Assembly: GCF_008253865.1 (NCBI RefSeq)
Contig: NZ_CP042331.1
Location: 1,736,001 to 1,800,000 of the forward strand
Direction: 5' to 3'
DNA from: Bosea sp. F3-2
Lineage (GTDB): Bacteria > Pseudomonadota > Alphaproteobacteria > Rhizobiales > Beijerinckiaceae
DNA: 64,000 bases
A program made the translations under genes and the position numbers. This document shows, piece after piece, positions 63,424 through 64,000 of the stretch (position 1 is its first letter; every line of letters begins with the position of its first letter). The notes under the pieces are model-generated. The model was given only the letters and a program-made list of their open reading frames with translations. It had not been told where the DNA came from and did not search any database.

Positions 63424-63546
63424 GCGAAAAACCGAAGGCTGAGGCGGACGTTCTCCCCTTGCAGCATGGCCAACCGCCCCCGACAATAGGGCAAAATGCG
63501 GAAGCGGCGCGCGCAAATGCGACAGCGCAAGCCGGGAAGGATCGTC

Positions 63547-64000
63547 ATGAACGCGCATCACCAACCGGAGACTGCCATCCTCCTGCGCCAGGATGCCGAG
63601 GGCATCGCGACCTTGACGCTGAACCGCCCGCAGGCTCGCAATCCTCTGAGCGAAGCCATGCTGGCCGCGTTGAGCGAGGCCTTCACCGCGATCGCCGCGG
63701 ACCGTTCGGTGCGCGCCGTCATCCTCGCCGCCGCCGGGCCGGTCTTCAGCGCCGGGCATGATCTGAAGGAAATGACCGCCCATCGCGCCGATGCGGATCG
63801 TGGCCGCGCCTATTTCGTCGACATCCTCGGGCGCTGCTCGGCGATGATGCAGCAGATCACCGCCCTGCCCCAGCCGGTCATCGCGGCCGTCGAAGGCACC
63901 GCCACCGCCGCAGGATGCCAGCTCGTCGCGAGTTGCGACCTCGCTGTCGCCGGCATGGACGCCCGCTTCTGCACGCCGGGCGTCCATATCGGCCTGTTCT
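63547..64000 (+). CDS. Enoyl-CoA hydratase/isomerase family protein, N-terminal part
   Basis: Crotonase-superfamily protein cut by the end of the window; 151 residues are visible. GGAAGGA before the ATG at 63547 (MNAHHQPETAILLRQ) sets the start. Motifs: IATLTLNRPQARNPLSEAML, VFSAGHDLKEM (oxyanion-hole strand) and VIAAVEGTATAAGCQLVASC, where relatives have G-x-AxGGG; here Thr-Ala-Ala-Gly-Cys replaces part of the glycine loop, as in a subgroup of hydratases. The catalytic C-terminal part is out of view. Confidence 0.9.
   Translation, partial: MNAHHQPETAILLRQDAEGIATLTLNRPQARNPLSEAMLAALSEAFTAIAADRSVRAVILAAAGPVFSAGHDLKEMTAHRADADRGRAYFVDILGRCSAMMQQITALPQPVIAAVEGTATAAGCQLVASCDLAVAGMDARFCTPGVHIGLF

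Overview
The window looks like chromosomal DNA of a GC-rich alphaproteobacterium of the Rhizobiales (Hyphomicrobiales), most like Bosea or a close relative. The basis is the gene families and neighbourhoods (hom-glpX-recJ, rplM-rpsI, type 2 argC, class I PHA synthase), the codon use, and two families of intergenic palindromes typical of that group. The genus is inference; no marker gene settles it.

Layout. 1-1.3 kb: end of an RND efflux pump. 1.5-7.5 kb: a minus-strand sugar-uptake operon with ROK regulator, ABC ATPase, permease, periplasmic binding protein and a Gfo/Idh-type dehydrogenase. 7.8-40 kb: a large exopolysaccharide (EPS) locus. 41.3 kb: tRNA-Glu. 41.5-50.4 kb: housekeeping genes (recJ, a flavoprotein, glpX, hom, a methyltransferase, an aminotransferase). 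50.6-59.9 kb: lipoprotein, phaC, FadL-type porin, FAH-family hydrolase, LuxR-type regulator, argC, agmatinase. 60-64 kb: SDR, rpsI-rplM, a ModA-like binding protein, a thioesterase and the start of an enoyl-CoA hydratase.

The EPS locus has four blocks. Block A (7.8-17.6 kb, minus) holds a LuxR regulator with a degenerate receiver, a GT2, CDP-glucose pathway genes (rfbF, rfbG, an RfbC-like epimerase), a PIG-L deacetylase, a flippase and a Wzz/BY-kinase-like protein; two broken genes lie in it. An IS5-family element separates it from block B (19-24.2 kb, minus): O-antigen-ligase/Wzy-like protein, two glycosyltransferases and the initiating polyprenyl-phosphate glycosyltransferase. Block C (24.6-36.2 kb, plus) starts with WecG/TagA-type transferase, UDP-GlcNAc 2-epimerase and a membrane GT2. 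It continues with two paralogous exported proteins and a type I secretion ABC transporter plus membrane fusion protein. Block D (36.4-40 kb, minus) encodes the Wza/ExoF-like exporter, a second Wzz/BY-kinase-like protein and an ECF sigma factor. Together these cover initiation, repeat-unit assembly, flipping, polymerisation, length control and export of a polymer that probably contains ManNAc and perhaps a CDP-derived deoxysugar.

The most unusual feature is the secretion module at 27.9-36.2 kb. One unnamed domain occurs in a Sec-exported protein and again in an 828-residue protein with Ig-like repeats and no signal peptide. Beside it lies a type I secretion system in which both the ABC transporter and the membrane fusion protein carry an N-terminal C39-peptidase-like domain without the catalytic cysteine. 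Such a domain on the fusion protein is not the usual arrangement. Also notable: both Wzz/BY-kinase-like proteins have lost key nucleotide-binding residues, and rfbG has Arg for the catalytic Lys.
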